From an uncultured Lachnospiraceae bacterium (GTDB taxonomy: Bacteria; Bacillota; Clostridia; Lachnospirales; Lachnospiraceae): 5,902 nt of DNA. Below are positions 1 through 5,562 of the stretch, piece by piece (positions within the stretch are counted from its first letter, which is position 1; the number at the start of each line of letters is the position of its first letter). The notes beneath the pieces were generated by a model. That model did not search any database. It worked only from the letters and a program-made list of their open reading frames with translations, and had not been told where the DNA came from. The position numbers were made by a program, and so were the translations under genes. Location: the NCBI GenBank assembly GCA_946413945.1, contig CAMKMR010000120.1, positions 1 through 5,902 on the forward strand. Reading direction: 5' to 3'.

Positions 1-634
1 AAGGCCTTATAAAAATATACTTGGTCTTCCAAATGTTAAACAAAAGACTATAGAGCGTTATCTTGGCATTAATAGAGAGGATAAGTACGATGGCGGACAG
101 CTTATAAACGTTTATCTGGATTATGTTTCCAGCAGGGACAGGCGCTCAAAAGAACTGGTACTTCGTCATAACAGAGATGATATGGAAGGAATGTACTTTC
201 TTACCTCAATCCTTTCCTACGAAGCTATTAAAAATGGCTCTTTTACTTATCAGGATTTTTGCCTTGAAGAAAAAAACAAATGTCTCTATCTAAAGATCAA
301 TCTAAGAATGGATTGTCCTCTTCCAAGAAATTTAGATACATCCCTTGACGGCATTATCCTAACTGGCGAAAAAAATCTTATAACATTAAGGATCCCCGTT
401 TTTATAGGCAGGCTTAAGTCATATTATCCCGATTCTAAAGACTTTAAGGATGCAAATGGATACTTCATAATTTCTGTCGATTTTGAAAGAATGCCTATTT
501 TTAAAGAAGAGCAAAAATCTAAAAAACAGTATATAGAAATAAACGACAGCTTCCTCGGAAATAAAGTATTTATCGAAGAATATTCTAGGAAGCTGACTCA
601 TCTTCTTATGTCAAAAAAAAGGACCAGGATTTAA
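1..634 (+). CDS. YprB-like RNase H-fold (DEDD exonuclease-type) protein, C-terminal part
   Basis: The reading frame is open from base 2, so this is the last 210 residues of a longer protein whose start lies left of the window; the Met at 182 is internal. Residues 13-23 (KQKTIERYLGI), a GG-x-L-I segment near 31-35, a tyrosine-bearing helix at 37-42 and the HNRDD motif at 56-60 match the end of the RNase H-like domain of the YprB family, where the last Asp cluster belongs to the metal-binding acidic site of DEDD-type exonucleases. The nuclease activity is inferred from the family; the earlier acidic residues lie outside the window. Residues 61-210 form a second domain rich in beta-strand-like segments that I cannot assign firmly. 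No + strand gene follows: the stop codon sits inside a terminator hairpin, so this is the last gene of its transcript. I am sure of the frame and fairly sure of the family. Confidence 0.8.
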   Translation, partial: RPYKNILGLPNVKQKTIERYLGINREDKYDGGQLINVYLDYVSSRDRRSKELVLRHNRDDMEGMYFLTSILSYEAIKNGSFTYQDFCLEEKNKCLYLKINLRMDCPLPRNLDTSLDGIILTGEKNLITLRIPVFIGRLKSYYPDSKDFKDANGYFIISVDFERMPIFKEEQKSKKQYIEINDSFLGNKVFIEEYSRKLTHLLMSKKRTRI

Positions 635-655
635 ATCCATAGTCCTTCTTTTTTT
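613..655. terminator. Bidirectional rho-independent terminator between convergent genes
   Basis: An outer stem AAGGAC (619-624) pairs with GTCCTT (642-647). Inside it an interrupted stem GGAT/ATCC (627-630 with 635-638) closes a TTAA loop. Eight A residues precede it (613-620) and a T-rich run follows (646-655, broken by one C), so a U tract is made on either strand. The stop codon of the + strand gene (632-634) lies in the hairpin. On the - strand the structure lies about 80 bp past the end of the lipoprotein gene and should end that transcript too. Confidence 0.85.
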
Positions 656-735
656 GTAACTTTTAATTACACGATTAATTATAGCTTTTATTTAAATACT
701 ATTCAATAGCTCATATTTTAATGCGGTTCTATATC
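656..735. other. AT-rich convergent intergenic spacer, nothing coding
   Basis: This spacer separates the bidirectional terminator from the stop codon of the lipoprotein gene. It holds only weak AT palindromes (two TAATTA copies at 664-669 and 676-681, and CTATTCAATAG near 700-711) without a U tract of their own. I see no ORF, RNA gene or promoter that I would defend. Confidence 0.5.
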
Positions 736-2001
736 TTATTTCGAAGCTTCATTTTCATATTCTTTCTGGATCAATTCAGCTTTACTATCTGTAAGTCCGT
801 AAACTACATCTTTAAGAGCTGCAAACTTCTCTGCTGAGCAATGAGTATGAATCGCCTTTATGATTCCCTGTCTTGCAAGCCAGTTAGCATTTTCATCCTG
901 AATGATAGCTACAAATACATTATAAATCTCATCTTCACTAAAGTATGTAGCCTGCGCTCTCCAATCATCATAACTTGTATCTGATTTATTGTTTATCAGT
1001 GTAAGTGATGCCCAATCCGGATTATCGTTATCTCTTGGAGTTTTTGACCAGTAATTGATAGTTTCTCTATAAGCTCTTTCACTAAAATGTTTATGGAATG
1101 GATAGTCATACCATAAAGTTACAAGGCCGCTGACACACTTTCCTTTAATATCAGATTTTTCATTTGGATCATTTAAAATCTCAACTAATCTGTCGATTAC
1201 TTTTTCATCATGAAGGTTACCTGATTCATAGCATGCCATCTTTCTAACATCATGATTTTCATCATCCATCATTTCAATGATCCTTTCTACAGTACCATCA
1301 ACTCCGATTGACCATGAATTACCAATAGCCATTGAAGCTTTATATCTGATCTTTGGATTTTCATGTTTTGACATCTTGAAGATAAATTCTGCAACATATG
1401 GATCTTTTGCCATTTCATTTGAAAGTGCATCTACTGCTGCCTTAAGAACATAATCATTAGTCTCATTTTCAAGGTTTTCTTTTGCAATACTAATGCTCTT
1501 TTCTTTTACACCAAAGAAAGAGAACATACTATCATATGCATAACCTCTTACCTGTGGATTTTCATCTTTAATAATATCTTCTATGATAGTATCAACAGAT
1601 GGAAGTCCTTTTCTTACCTTTGATATTGCCTTCTTTGTAATATTGTTTTCAATATATAAAGAATCAATTCTGTCATCATCAATAATAGGAACAAATTTAA
1701 GAGTCTGAACTAAGGCAAGATACTGCTCCTCAGTTACATTTTCTGGATCAGTAATTCCTAAAGCTTCAAGTAATTCATCTTCAGTCATTGCATCATACTG
1801 TTCCTGTGTAATACCAGTTTCTTCTTCAGTTGTTTCTTCCTCAGACTTAGCTTCTGTTGCTGATGTAGCTTCTGTTGCCGCTTTTGTTGTGCTTTCTGTT
1901 GTGTCCTTTGAATCATCTGTTTTTCCGCATGCATAAAGTCCAGTCATTGCAAGAGCAAGACAAACAATTCCAATTTTCTTACGTAAATTTTTATTTATCA
2001 T
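736..2001 (-). CDS. HEAT-repeat lipoprotein
   Basis: The predicted protein has 421 residues. Residues 1-24 are a lipoprotein signal peptide: a basic n-region (NKNLRKK), a hydrophobic core, then LYAC with Cys25 as the likely lipidated residue, so it should be anchored on the outer face of the cytoplasmic membrane. A Thr/Ser/Ala/Glu-rich stalk follows (27-62). Residues 63-100 carry two similar QEQY/EEQY helical segments. From about 130 onward there are alpha-helical repeats with the HEAT/PBS signature D-E-N-P-x-V-R-x-x-A: near 146-163 (DENPQVRGYA), 213-230 (ENPKIRYKA), 248-262 (DENHDVRKMA), 278-294 and 369-385. Such repeats form solenoids that bind other proteins; no catalytic motif is visible. 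The ATG at 2001 is chosen over the GTG at 2019 because GAGGAGGGAG (2008-2017), an excellent Shine-Dalgarno sequence, lies between them and ends 6-9 nt from the ATG. It lies downstream of the response regulator gene but behind two terminators and with its own likely promoter. Its partner is unknown. Confidence 0.85.
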   Translation of the reverse strand: MINKNLRKKIGIVCLALAMTGLYACGKTDDSKDTTESTTKAATEATSATEAKSEEETTEEETGITQEQYDAMTEDELLEALGITDPENVTEEQYLALVQTLKFVPIIDDDRIDSLYIENNITKKAISKVRKGLPSVDTIIEDIIKDENPQVRGYAYDSMFSFFGVKEKSISIAKENLENETNDYVLKAAVDALSNEMAKDPYVAEFIFKMSKHENPKIRYKASMAIGNSWSIGVDGTVERIIEMMDDENHDVRKMACYESGNLHDEKVIDRLVEILNDPNEKSDIKGKCVSGLVTLWYDYPFHKHFSERAYRETINYWSKTPRDNDNPDWASLTLINNKSDTSYDDWRAQATYFSEDEIYNVFVAIIQDENANWLARQGIIKAIHTHCSAEKFAALKDVVYGLTDSKAELIQKEYENEASK

Positions 2002-2007
2002 AATTTT

Positions 2008-2017
2008 CTCCCTCCTC
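2008..2017 (-). promoter_or_regulatory. Ribosome binding site that decides the lipoprotein start
   Basis: On the - strand this reads GAGGAGGGAG. Its AGGAGG core lies 9 nt before the ATG at 2001. If translation began at the GTG at 2019 these bases would be codons 2-4 (R-R-E) and the ORF would have no ribosome binding site, so the upstream start is very unlikely. Confidence 0.85.
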
Positions 2018-2025
2018 ACATATAA

Positions 2026-2044
2026 GGTGTTAATATCTTAACCC
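2026..2044 (-). promoter_or_regulatory. Inverted repeat at the expected 5' end of the lipoprotein mRNA
   Basis: On the - strand the sequence is GGGTTAAGATATTAACACC. Arms GTTAA and TTAAC flank a GATA loop, and flanking GG and CC can extend the stem around one bulged A. It begins at or next to the transcription start predicted from the extended -10 element, so it may be a 5' stabilising hairpin or an operator. The stem is short and AT-rich; function is inferred. Confidence 0.4.
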
Positions 2045-2049
2045 ATAAT

Positions 2050-2058
2050 ATTTTAACA
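2050..2058 (-). promoter_or_regulatory. Extended -10 promoter for the lipoprotein gene
   Basis: On the - strand the sequence is TGTTAAAAT: an extended -10 TGn followed by TAAAAT, one base from the TATAAT consensus. It places transcription start near 2042-2044 and gives a leader of about 40 nt. No good -35 hexamer is visible at 16-18 nt spacing, which extended -10 promoters tolerate. A T5A8 tract lies just upstream (2061-2073). An overlapping TATTAT (2045-2050) is an alternative -10. Confidence 0.5.
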
Positions 2059-2068
2059 GATTTTTTTT

Positions 2069-2093
2069 AAAAAGAATCATCCAAACGGGTGAT
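2069..2093 (-). terminator. Distal terminator hairpin (second of a tandem pair)
   Basis: Read on the - strand, ATCACC (2088-2093) pairs with GGATGAT (2076-2082), with one bulged A and a CGTTT loop, followed by TCTTTTT (2069-2075). It has the same arms and the same bulge as the proximal hairpin 39 bp upstream. Its U tract merges with an A8 run just before the lipoprotein promoter. Confidence 0.65.
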
Positions 2094-2104
2094 TTAAAAA
2101 AACT

Positions 2105-2131
2105 CAAAAAATAAATCATCCCACGGGTGAT
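2105..2131 (-). terminator. Proximal terminator hairpin directly after the response regulator gene
   Basis: It begins one base after the regulator stop codon. On the - strand, ATCACC (2126-2131) pairs with GGATGAT (2115-2121), with one bulged A and a CGTG loop, followed by TTATTTTTT (2106-2114) and, after GAG, a further T7 run. It should end transcription of the signalling operon. The stem has only six pairs, so readthrough to the second copy is plausible. Confidence 0.7.
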
Positions 2132-2132
2132 C

Positions 2133-2756
2133 TTAATTAGGGATAACAATCCCTCTTATTCTTGCTTCAATTGCAAGTTCTGTCCTATTGCTAAATCCTG
2201 TCTTATCGAGCATATGCTGGATATGTGTTTTTACAGTATTGGCTGATATATGAAGAGTCATTCCTATCTGGGCATTGGAAGAACCATTGGTCAGTTCCCT
2301 TAAAACTTCTAGTTCACCTTGTGTAAGCTCACTGGAACTGATAGCGCCCAATTGTAGTTCAGGAGTCGTATCAGGATAGATGATCTCTCCATTAAAAACC
2401 CCATTTATTATCTCTAAAAGTTTATCTTTCCCAGATTCTTTATACCAGAAGCCTTCTACCCCGATATTTCTTGCCCTGTTAAGGAAATTTGCCTCTGGCA
2501 TGGCTGTAGAAAGGATAACTTTAACCTTTGGATAATTTTTCTTTATATATTCGGCTGCATTTAAACCACTGCTGCCATCTACCATGACAATATCCATGAT
2601 AACAAGATCTAATGAAAGTCTTGCCATATAAACATCGATCTGACTTGCTGAAGATATTGATTTAACTAATTCTAAAGAATCATCACTGGCTATTATCCCC
2701 TCTATAAATTCTCTAGCCATATTCTGGTCATCAACAATTAATATTTTTCGTTTCAT
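2133..2756 (-). CDS. NarL/FixJ-type response regulator (receiver plus LuxR-type HTH)
   Basis: This 207-residue protein has the usual length for the family. The N-terminal receiver (about 1-122) has the acidic pair Asp9-Asp10 in ILIVDD, the phosphoacceptor Asp55 in LVIMDIVM, the switch Thr84 in ILSTAMPE and Lys106 in FWYKE, so it should be phosphorylated and active. A linker (about 123-140) joins it to a GerE/LuxR-type helix-turn-helix (about 143-205) beginning ELTQGELEVLREL, with the recognition helix around SANTVKTHIQHML (171-183). It should be a DNA-binding transcription regulator controlled by the kinase encoded just upstream. The ATG at 2756 follows AGAGGGG (2760-2766) and the kinase stop codon lies only 9 bp away, so the two are almost certainly co-transcribed. 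The FWYKE stretch is, from memory, typical of a clostridial NarL subgroup. Target genes are not known; the lipoprotein gene and the operon itself are candidates. Confidence 0.93.
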   Translation of the reverse strand: MKRKILIVDDQNMAREFIEGIIASDDSLELVKSISSASQIDVYMARLSLDLVIMDIVMVDGSSGLNAAEYIKKNYPKVKVILSTAMPEANFLNRARNIGVEGFWYKESGKDKLLEIINGVFNGEIIYPDTTPELQLGAISSSELTQGELEVLRELTNGSSNAQIGMTLHISANTVKTHIQHMLDKTGFSNRTELAIEARIRGIVIPN

Positions 2757-2759
2757 ATT

Positions 2760-2766
2760 CCCCTCT
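2760..2766 (-). promoter_or_regulatory. Ribosome binding site of the response regulator, at the kinase stop codon
   Basis: AGAGGGG on the - strand lies 3-9 nt before the regulator ATG and begins at the last base of the kinase TAA (2766-2768). A ribosome ending on the kinase would sit over this site, which suggests translational coupling. Confidence 0.65.
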
Positions 2767-3977
2767 TAATAATATATGCATATTGTAAGTAAAAAGCCAT
2801 TTTCTGTAGAAATATCCATTGTAGCACCTGCCATTTCGACAATTGCTCTAAGATTGGCAAGCCCTCCGCTTTCATTTATTTTCCCCAGTGGCGGATAACC
2901 ATTATTTGAAATCTTAATGATATATTTCTTATCATCTTCAATATATGTTTCTACAAATACCTTATCTCCATTAGCGTGTCTTATAGTATTAGTAAGACAT
3001 TCATGCATTGCCATGGAGCAGATCTGCTTAGCCGGCTGATTTTCAGGGAGTTCCCCTTTTATAATAATATCAACGCCAACATCTTTTGAAGCAGATAACA
3101 GTTTTTGATATTCATCAGATTTTTTACTTTCAGATATGGATTTCATGAAATCAAGTCTATCAATCCATAAAGCCATTAGTTTATCCTTAGATGTCCGAGG
3201 ATCATTTTGCTTAAGGTATTTTCTGGTGATAGTCAGTGCTTCACCAAGATCATCATGAACCTTGGCCTTTATATTGATAAGCTCTGTTTCTACCGAAAGA
3301 TCATTTATCCTTCTGTTTAAAGACCTAAGCCTTTCATTCAGCCGCTTTATAAGTTCATTATCATCTCTTATCTTTTCATTGATATCATGGACATCTTTGA
3401 TATCGTAAAAAAGCAGCTCTACGTATTCATCTTCTACAATTTTAAGCTTATTTTCTGTCAGCATATAAAGATGATCGTCTATACCAAGCAACCTGTCTTT
3501 ACAACCTTTTAAATGTTCTTTAAATCTTTCATTAAACGTTAGGCCATTTATAAATGTATTGCCAAAAAGTCTCATAGAGATCTTATCAGCAATTGTATTT
3601 ACTAGTATTGGCATTCCATTCGAATTTGAATAAACTGCAATCCCAACAGGAAGTTGATCAAGACCTTCTTCTATGGAAAAATCAGAAATATGCTCATTAT
3701 TCCAGCTTATTTCTAAAATAACCTGGATAACGAAAATGATCGATATAATAATAAGCTCTATCTTTAAAGCTAAACTTCCATATTTAGATAAAGGTCTTAT
3801 ATCTCCGATATTTTTTACGATCTGAAATGTTATAAATAATATGATACATATCAGGATTGAAATAATGACTTTTATCCTTTTTTGTTTTTCTTTAATAAGC
3901 CTATAACAAAGATAGCCTTCCCCCCAAAATATAAGGAGACAAAGGAGCATTAAAAAATGTTCGATAAATTTAAGCAT
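2766..3977 (-). CDS. Membrane sensor histidine kinase, HPK7/HisKA_3 type
   Basis: This 403-residue protein has three predicted membrane helices (about 7-25, 36-55 and 69-90). A PAS-like segment follows (about 104-195, starting LPVGIAVYSNSNGMPILVN), then a coiled-coil signal helix (about 197-236). The dimerisation/phosphoacceptor helix holds VHDDLGEAL with His241 as the likely phosphorylated residue. The HATPase_c domain (about 300-400) shows an N box HECLTNTIRHA with Glu326 and Asn330, a G1-like ISNNG (356-360) and a G2 box SGGLANLR (370-377). It should autophosphorylate and pass phosphate to the NarL-type regulator encoded 9 bp downstream. Two positions differ from the usual consensus: Glu246 where many relatives have Gln, and Asn358 where the G1 Asp is usual; close clostridial relatives may share both. 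The ATG at 3977 overlaps the end of the membrane-receptor gene by 8 nt and has AAAGGGGG 6 nt upstream. The ligand is unknown. Confidence 0.9.
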   Translation of the reverse strand: MLKFIEHFLMLLCLLIFWGEGYLCYRLIKEKQKRIKVIISILICIILFITFQIVKNIGDIRPLSKYGSLALKIELIIISIIFVIQVILEISWNNEHISDFSIEEGLDQLPVGIAVYSNSNGMPILVNTIADKISMRLFGNTFINGLTFNERFKEHLKGCKDRLLGIDDHLYMLTENKLKIVEDEYVELLFYDIKDVHDINEKIRDDNELIKRLNERLRSLNRRINDLSVETELINIKAKVHDDLGEALTITRKYLKQNDPRTSKDKLMALWIDRLDFMKSISESKKSDEYQKLLSASKDVGVDIIIKGELPENQPAKQICSMAMHECLTNTIRHANGDKVFVETYIEDDKKYIIKISNNGYPPLGKINESGGLANLRAIVEMAGATMDISTENGFLLTICIYY

Positions 3978-5538
3978 TTCTTACCCCCTTTAACTTTAAA
4001 GTTGTATCATTACCATTTTTTGATAAGCTGACTAAGATAAGATCATTTTCTTCTGATCCATCTTTTTTTTCTTTTAATAAGGTATTCTCAGCTAATATTT
4101 TTTCCAATCTATCTTCAAAATCTTTATAAAGTTTCAAAAGCTTATCAGAGCTTATTACAAATGATTCTTCGAAACCGGAAATTTCATATTTCATGCCATA
4201 AAAATCCAGCTGGTTTAAAGATTCTTTTATGGCATAATATAACTCCTGAATAGAAACTGTATCAAAACCCTTATTTTTTAAGTCTTCTGCTATTATCTTA
4301 AGATTTGACCATCTTTTTATATAGGTGCCTTTTAAGGCTATAAATCTAATATCATCCCAATCAGTATCATTTTTTCTTATGATATTCAAAATCTCATCTC
4401 GCTCTTTTGAGAGAGAAAGATAAATCTTGTCATAGATGTAATTCTTGGTTTCATTTCTAGCCTGGATCTCCTTAACTTCATTTTCTGATCTAAGGATATC
4501 TTCTTCCTTTTTAAGCTCAGCTTTAAGCTTTTCTAATTCTTTTTTTGCGGCTACAAGATCAGAAACATCTTCAATCCAGACAATCTGTCCGGCTCTAAGA
4601 TCATCTTTTCTTATAATACTTGTTTCATTAATATATTCTCCGGATTTAAAGCTGAAAAGATCCGGATCAAGGTCATTGTCACTAAATATGATAGATCCCT
4701 TATTATCTATGATAGTAAAATCAAGTCCTGTGTTATCCAGATAATCCTTATGTTTTTTATTAGTTCTTATAATTCCAAGTTTGATACAGGCTTCCCAGAA
4801 AAGTATAAGTGTAAGCAGCATTGCCTGCTGAAAATGGATCTTCACCGGAATATCATTAAATAAAAAGTGATACCTGTTATAGATCACAAGGTATATAATA
4901 TAAATCACAATAGGAATAAAAGGATAGATAAAATAAGTCTTTTTAATCTTTATAGGACATTTAAAAATGATCTGGAGAAACGATGCCAGGATAAAGACTA
5001 AAGCCCAGGCAAGGATTATATAAAAACCATAGTTATGACCATAATTATTATAATCATCGAGACCATTTTTAAAATAAAACACTTTTTCATGCAGATCATT
5101 AGTAAGAACAAATAAAACAAGCAGGATGCATGGTATCCATAAAAGATGACTTTTCTTAAGATTTCTTCCTTCTTCCGGCTCACCTATAGAACAAACTATC
5201 CTAAAACAAGTTAGTGGTACAGATATGATAGGAAAATAATATGCATACCAAAGATACCTGCAATAGATAGGTTTGCGACAAAAGTTATATTTTATCATCT
5301 GGACTAAGATCAAAATAAACATGAAAAGGGCAAGTTGAAAGAAAAGACGTTTGGTCCTTTTTCCAACAATTCTCATATTAAGACTTGAGCTCCATAAAAA
5401 GAGCAGCAATGCATAAATTATCTGTGGCATACCCCAGGATTTAAAATAAGAAATTTTAAAAACAGGGTAAAGATGGGCCCCTATCAAAATAATAGTCCAT
5501 GCAATAAGTTTTATCTTTTCATCCTTGGTAACCTTCAC
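3970..5538 (-). CDS. 7TM-type receptor, degenerate histidine-kinase-like protein
   Basis: The predicted protein has 522 residues. The N-terminal half has seven or eight hydrophobic helices (about 10-27, 37-55, 65-83, 97-117, 131-147, 172-191, 202-220 and 236-254). The motifs YLWYAYYFPII (95-105) and LTNDLHEKVF (145-154) resemble the histidine-kinase N-terminal 7TM sensor domain. A PAS-like segment (about 265-325, FTIIDNKGSIIFSD) and a strong charged coiled coil (327-365) follow. The C-terminal part (366-522) has a conserved-looking KGTYIKRWSNL (403-413) and ELYYAIKESLNQL (432-444), but no phosphoacceptor His in an H box, no ExxxN N box and no Gly-rich ATP lid, so it should not act as a kinase. 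I infer a receptor or pseudokinase that controls the neighbouring kinase. The start is GTG at 5538, with AAGAGGAA (5546-5553) suitably placed; the next Met is residue 37, inside a membrane segment. Its gene overlaps the kinase gene by 8 nt. The family match is from memory. Confidence 0.82.
   Translation of the reverse strand: MKVTKDEKIKLIAWTIILIGAHLYPVFKISYFKSWGMPQIIYALLLFLWSSSLNMRIVGKRTKRLFFQLALFMFILILVQMIKYNFCRKPIYCRYLWYAYYFPIISVPLTCFRIVCSIGEPEEGRNLKKSHLLWIPCILLVLFVLTNDLHEKVFYFKNGLDDYNNYGHNYGFYIILAWALVFILASFLQIIFKCPIKIKKTYFIYPFIPIVIYIIYLVIYNRYHFLFNDIPVKIHFQQAMLLTLILFWEACIKLGIIRTNKKHKDYLDNTGLDFTIIDNKGSIIFSDNDLDPDLFSFKSGEYINETSIIRKDDLRAGQIVWIEDVSDLVAAKKELEKLKAELKKEEDILRSENEVKEIQARNETKNYIYDKIYLSLSKERDEILNIIRKNDTDWDDIRFIALKGTYIKRWSNLKIIAEDLKNKGFDTVSIQELYYAIKESLNQLDFYGMKYEISGFEESFVISSDKLLKLYKDFEDRLEKILAENTLLKEKKDGSEENDLILVSLSKNGNDTTLKLKGVRNA
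3984..3991 (-). promoter_or_regulatory. Ribosome binding site of the kinase inside the 7TM gene
   Basis: AAAGGGGG on the - strand ends 6 nt before the kinase ATG at 3977. It lies within the last codons (K-G) of the 7TM-protein gene, whose TAA (3970-3972) is downstream of that ATG. Translation of the two genes is therefore likely coupled, favouring matched amounts of the two membrane proteins. Confidence 0.7.
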
Positions 5539-5545
5539 TGTCTAA

Positions 5546-5553
5546 TTCCTCTT
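5546..5553 (-). promoter_or_regulatory. Ribosome binding site supporting the GTG start of the 7TM protein
   Basis: AAGAGGAA on the - strand has its AGAGG core 9 nt before the GTG at 5538. It occupies the 24-bp gap after the upstream gene. No other start with a comparable site lies nearby. Confidence 0.65.
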
Positions 5554-5562
5554 ATATGAAAA

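Noticed and set aside
419..601. 60-residue ORF on the - strand
   Set aside because: It lies wholly inside the YprB-like gene on the opposite strand, has no ribosome binding site or recognisable motif, and reflects the AT-rich antisense frame.
1790..1930. Low-complexity Thr/Ser/Glu/Ala codon stretch as a possible DNA repeat or phase-variable tract
   Set aside because: The repeats are irregular at DNA level, with no perfect unit of four or more copies; it reads as a lipoprotein stalk.
2002..2019. GTG start adding six residues (MRREKI) to the lipoprotein
   Set aside because: Those codons are the Shine-Dalgarno sequence for the ATG at 2001, and the signal peptide is complete without them.
2026..2131. 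Possible riboswitch or small RNA between the regulator and the lipoprotein
   Set aside because: The hairpins are short, each is followed by a T tract, and the leader after the promoter is only about 40 nt; no known riboswitch core is recognisable.
4445..4744. 99-residue ORF on the + strand
   Set aside because: It is antisense to the coiled-coil and PAS-like region of the 7TM protein. Its Ser/Leu-rich composition is what the complement of Lys/Glu/Asp-rich codons gives.
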